Below are positions 61,401 through 64,000 of a stretch of DNA of 64,000 bases, piece by piece (within the stretch, counting starts at the first letter, position 1; every line of letters begins with the position of its first letter). The stretch is from positions 40,700,838-40,764,837 of the forward strand of contig CAMZMU010000107.1 of assembly GCA_947311845.1 (NCBI GenBank), in the 5' to 3' direction. The position numbers and the translations under genes are program-made. The notes below the pieces were generated by a model. That model was not told where the DNA came from. It made no database searches and was given only the letters and a program-made list of their open reading frames with translations. This DNA comes from Poa pratensis (lineage: Eukaryota > Streptophyta > Magnoliopsida > Poales > Poaceae).

Positions 61401-62680
61401 TTGCAGCAACGATGTCTTGTATAAGGTTTTTGCTAATTCTCAATCTATTAAGATTTTCCTAAAGAAAGTTCTCAAGGAAATACCGTGCAATTTTTCTGTT
61501 TTGTTTCACAGCATGGTAGTGGTCAATCAAGACAATTATCAGTGACAATATTTTGGGAATGACTTATAATTTCAAATAGTGATTGTTCTCAAGGTCAGAC
61601 AGTATTTCTTTTAACTTTTGGGAATGACTTAGAATTTTAAATAGTAATTGTAGTTTTTTGAATCTTTTGGTCAAAAACAATTCTTCAACTGTATTTAGCA
61701 ACATTTTCACGTATAAGATAGTTAAATGTGTGTGCATGAGCAAGTATTTTTTTAATACCAGTGACAAATGATACTCTTGTGGTCGTGACTTTTATTATTT
61801 CAAAACCTATCAAGACATATCTCTAGCTTCTATTTTGTTTACCTATAATGTTTTGTGTGAAATGAATTTGGTTTGTGACAGAAAAAAACCTTCATAGACA
61901 ATCAAGATGATAAAATAGAAAAAAAATACGTTTATAGATAATATATTTATTCACATGCATGGAGTATTAAAGACATGCTATACTCTAATATACATTGGGC
62001 GCGACATCGCGCGCCTTACCCTTCTAGTTAGATTCATATCTAATGGCATCTAGGAGCAGAAAGTAAGCATCCAAAAAATCATGTTCTTCCTTGCCAAAGT
62101 ATAATATATATGATATTTATACTCAAGTCGACTACGTCGTCACCCGTGCTGATGGCCGCACACATGAGGGTGGCGTTGTCTCGCGTCATGGTGGCACCGA
62201 CGGCAGGCAAGTTCAATGTGTTGATCTCTCCTAAAATGAGTAGGCTGAAGAGGGAGGTAGCAACTTCTAGAGCGTATGCAACTCTGCTTACTGAGAGTTT
62301 AGTAGACCGGCGGTTGGTTGGTTTCGTGAGTCATCTGTTTTATATGACGTGTATAGGTGTGAGGTTAGGGTACTTGGCAGCGATCAGGACCACTCCATAA
62401 TACTTTTAAGTGTTGCGACAGATATCGCCAGAAAGGTGGATTTGATCGATTGATATATTTGTTTTGTGAGACTTTGTTGAATAATATAATAAAAAAGTTT
62501 GTATGCTCATTTTTATGCCCGTAAATTCATGTCAGGAGCATAACGTACCTCTAGCATTTTCAACATGAATGGATGGTAACAATAGGGTGTAGGCTAAGTG
62601 CATGCTAAAAAAGATCTCTCTGTGCAACCAGCCACACAACTGCCAAACGTCTCAAGACCAGATACCAGCTAAAAACGGGT
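58403..62680. other. gene-poor stretch
   Basis: No confident gene. The 18-mer GACTACGTCGTCACCCGT occurs at 61199-61216 and 62130-62147, which suggests related transposon remains. An open frame at 61165-61545 and another at 62110-62400 show no domain. The rest is AT-rich and unremarkable. Confidence 0.35.
59029..59271 (+). other. small Cys-rich open frame, unknown
   Basis: An 80-codon frame whose second half is CAYCSLDVRHRALSSCFSC, then YMCFKYECAIVC. The spacing C-x2-C-x10-C-x2-C-x5-C-x4-C suggests zinc binding, a little like the C-terminal cysteine domain of some transposases. Upstream is a T run and no convincing start context. It is most likely a fragment. Confidence 0.2.
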
Positions 62681-62689
62681 TTTTATAAC

Positions 62690-63000
62690 CCGAAACATGA
62701 GACCACAAGCACTAAGAAGTATATATTAATAGGAAAAAAATTCACAACTTGAAAAGTGGGGTCACAATTAAGAAGATATCTTTTTTTGTTAGGGAGTTCT
62801 GGGTTTTTTTATCAAAACGTGACAAGTGGAGCCACAATCAAGTAGAGCTCTCTATTTGCAAAACCTAAAAAGTGGGGCCACAATTAAGAAGAGATCTTTA
62901 TTATTTTTTTAGATAGCTTAAACGTGAGGCAACAACCATCAACATCTTTATACTTTTTTATCACAACCTGACAAGTGGGGCCACAATCAAGGAGATCACC
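62690..63000. repeat. degenerate short repeat, about five units
   Basis: Variants of AAGTGGGGCCACAATTAAGAAGA recur near 62754, 62824, 62870 and 62970, with weaker versions near 62690 and 62925. Spacing is irregular (about 45-70 bases). No terminal inverted repeats are seen. Confidence 0.55.
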
Positions 63001-63121
63001 TCTATTCCTAGAGAGCTTAGTAGTTGGAAGGGATTAATTTTTTAGCCAATCAATGCCTTCTAAATGTATATGTATAGTATTTTGGTACGCGTCCAATTAG
63101 TGTTGGAAAAGATCTACTACA

Positions 63122-64000
63122 ATGAGATGACTTCTGGGCCTGGTCTTTGGAGAAAACTGGAATCTATACTGTAAAAAGTGCGTATCGTGCTCTAATGAAT
63201 CATAACGAGAAAGGTGCTCTAGATGAAGGGGCGATAACCGAAACTTCTACCGCGAATAAACAGTTGGTGTCCAGTCTCTGGAAACTGAAAGTTATGCCAA
63301 AAGTCCGGGTCTTTTGGTGGAGGGTGCTCTGAGGTATTCTGCCTGTGCAGGCAACCTTAAAGTACAGACACATTGCTGAATTGGGGCGATGCAAGATCTG
63401 TCTCGCAGCAGATGAAGATCTCATGCAAGCTCTTATCACATGTGATCATGCTAGACGTTTCTGGGATGTAGTGAAGGTCTGGATGGACATCACGCTGCCA
63501 AGGCTGAGCCCGTTAACATGGTCCCGAGACATCGTGTGTGATCCTAGATTTTCTGACTCAGATCGTGCCAAGATTGTGACAATTATGTGGCGATGTGGAG
63601 TTCGAGGAACAGCTAGACACATGACAAGGGTAGCTATGCCCCTGTCTAGTCACTGAAGATGGCCAAAGAAGCATTGCAGGTTCTTGAACTTCCAAAGAAA
63701 CTTGCGACTAATCTTCCTGGCCATGGTTGGAGACCTCCAGAAGTTGATTTCGTCAAGTCAACACAGATGGCGGTTTGTCCATTGGTTCTCACAAGGGTGG
63801 TGGGGAAGGAGTTGCAAGATCTCACACTCTGCCTACTTGGGAGGATGGAGTAAACCATACGAGGGTATCTTGGATCCACTCATCGCTGAAGCTCTAGCAT
63901 TGCGTGATGGTGCAATTTTTGCAAAATTACGAGGCTATCAGAAGGTGGTGATGGAAACGGATTGCCTGCAGGTCGTCGATCTCTGGAACACTCGCCATGA
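63122..64000 (+). pseudogene. LINE ORF2 3' fragment (zf-RVT and RNase H), runs off the window
   Basis: The frame opens DDFWAWSLEKTGIYTVKSAYRAL and includes VRVFWWRVL, then a TGA at 63330-63332 (probably from CGA, as the frame continues GILPVQATLKYRHI). CKICLAADEDLMQALITCDHARRFW is the zf-RVT module. After a frame change near 63600-63650 comes an RNase H-like part (EALALRDGAIFAKLRGYQ, VMETDCLQVVDLWN) that reaches the window edge. The 5' part of the LINE is absent and flanking duplications cannot be judged. Confidence 0.8.

Overview
This window is nuclear DNA of a grass, most likely a Triticeae species (wheat, barley or goatgrass). The grounds are plant genes with GT-AG introns, a CACTA transposon with GCCGTCGGC-type subterminal repeats, a Stowaway MITE, several plant LINEs, and grass-expanded gene families (F-box/LRR/FBD, cystatin, NLR). 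There are no bacterial operons, CRISPR arrays or origins. Species assignment is inference.

Layout. (1) 1-6.1 kb: a three-exon WAT1-related (EamA/MtN21) transporter gene whose second intron carries a GC-rich antisense retroelement with a 15-bp target duplication; exon 3 has two one-base frame breaks. (2) 6.1-11.9 kb: a 5'-truncated sense LINE with a 13-bp target duplication. (3) 12.1-12.8 kb: a tandem duplication and a foldback element. (4) 13.6-21.4 kb: a complete non-autonomous CACTA element (GTT target duplication) holding about six copies of a ~657-bp tandem repeat, a gene-like antisense stretch and a tRNA-like pol III promoter motif. (5) 23.2 kb: a Stowaway MITE. (6) 24.4-35.6 kb: three minus-strand F-box/LRR/FBD paralogues. 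The first is a pseudogene, the middle one is intact over four exons, and the third is split by a LINE fragment. A 438-bp palindrome lies between the first two. (7) 36.3-36.9 kb: a second GC-rich antisense retroelement with an 18-bp target duplication. (8) 38.2-48.6 kb: a cystatin cluster (one intact, two broken) with two broken F-box/DUF295-type genes; cystatin plus F-box forms a tandemly duplicated unit, and an antisense LINE sits at the start of the second cystatin. (9) 52.7-58.3 kb: a minus-strand CC-NB-LRR gene that appears to continue through six further exons into a ~500-residue C-terminal extension I do not recognise. (10) 58.4-64 kb: mostly gene-free, with a degenerate short repeat and the start of another LINE that leaves the window.

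The genes do not form a pathway. The region looks like a fast-evolving accessory cluster (F-box, protease inhibitor and NLR families) with repeated tandem duplication, decay and retroelement insertion. The most interesting item is the NLR with an unrecognised, internally repeated, phase-compatible C-terminal extension. One caution applies throughout: several frame breaks in otherwise good genes are single missing bases in G/C runs, which may be sequence errors rather than real mutations.
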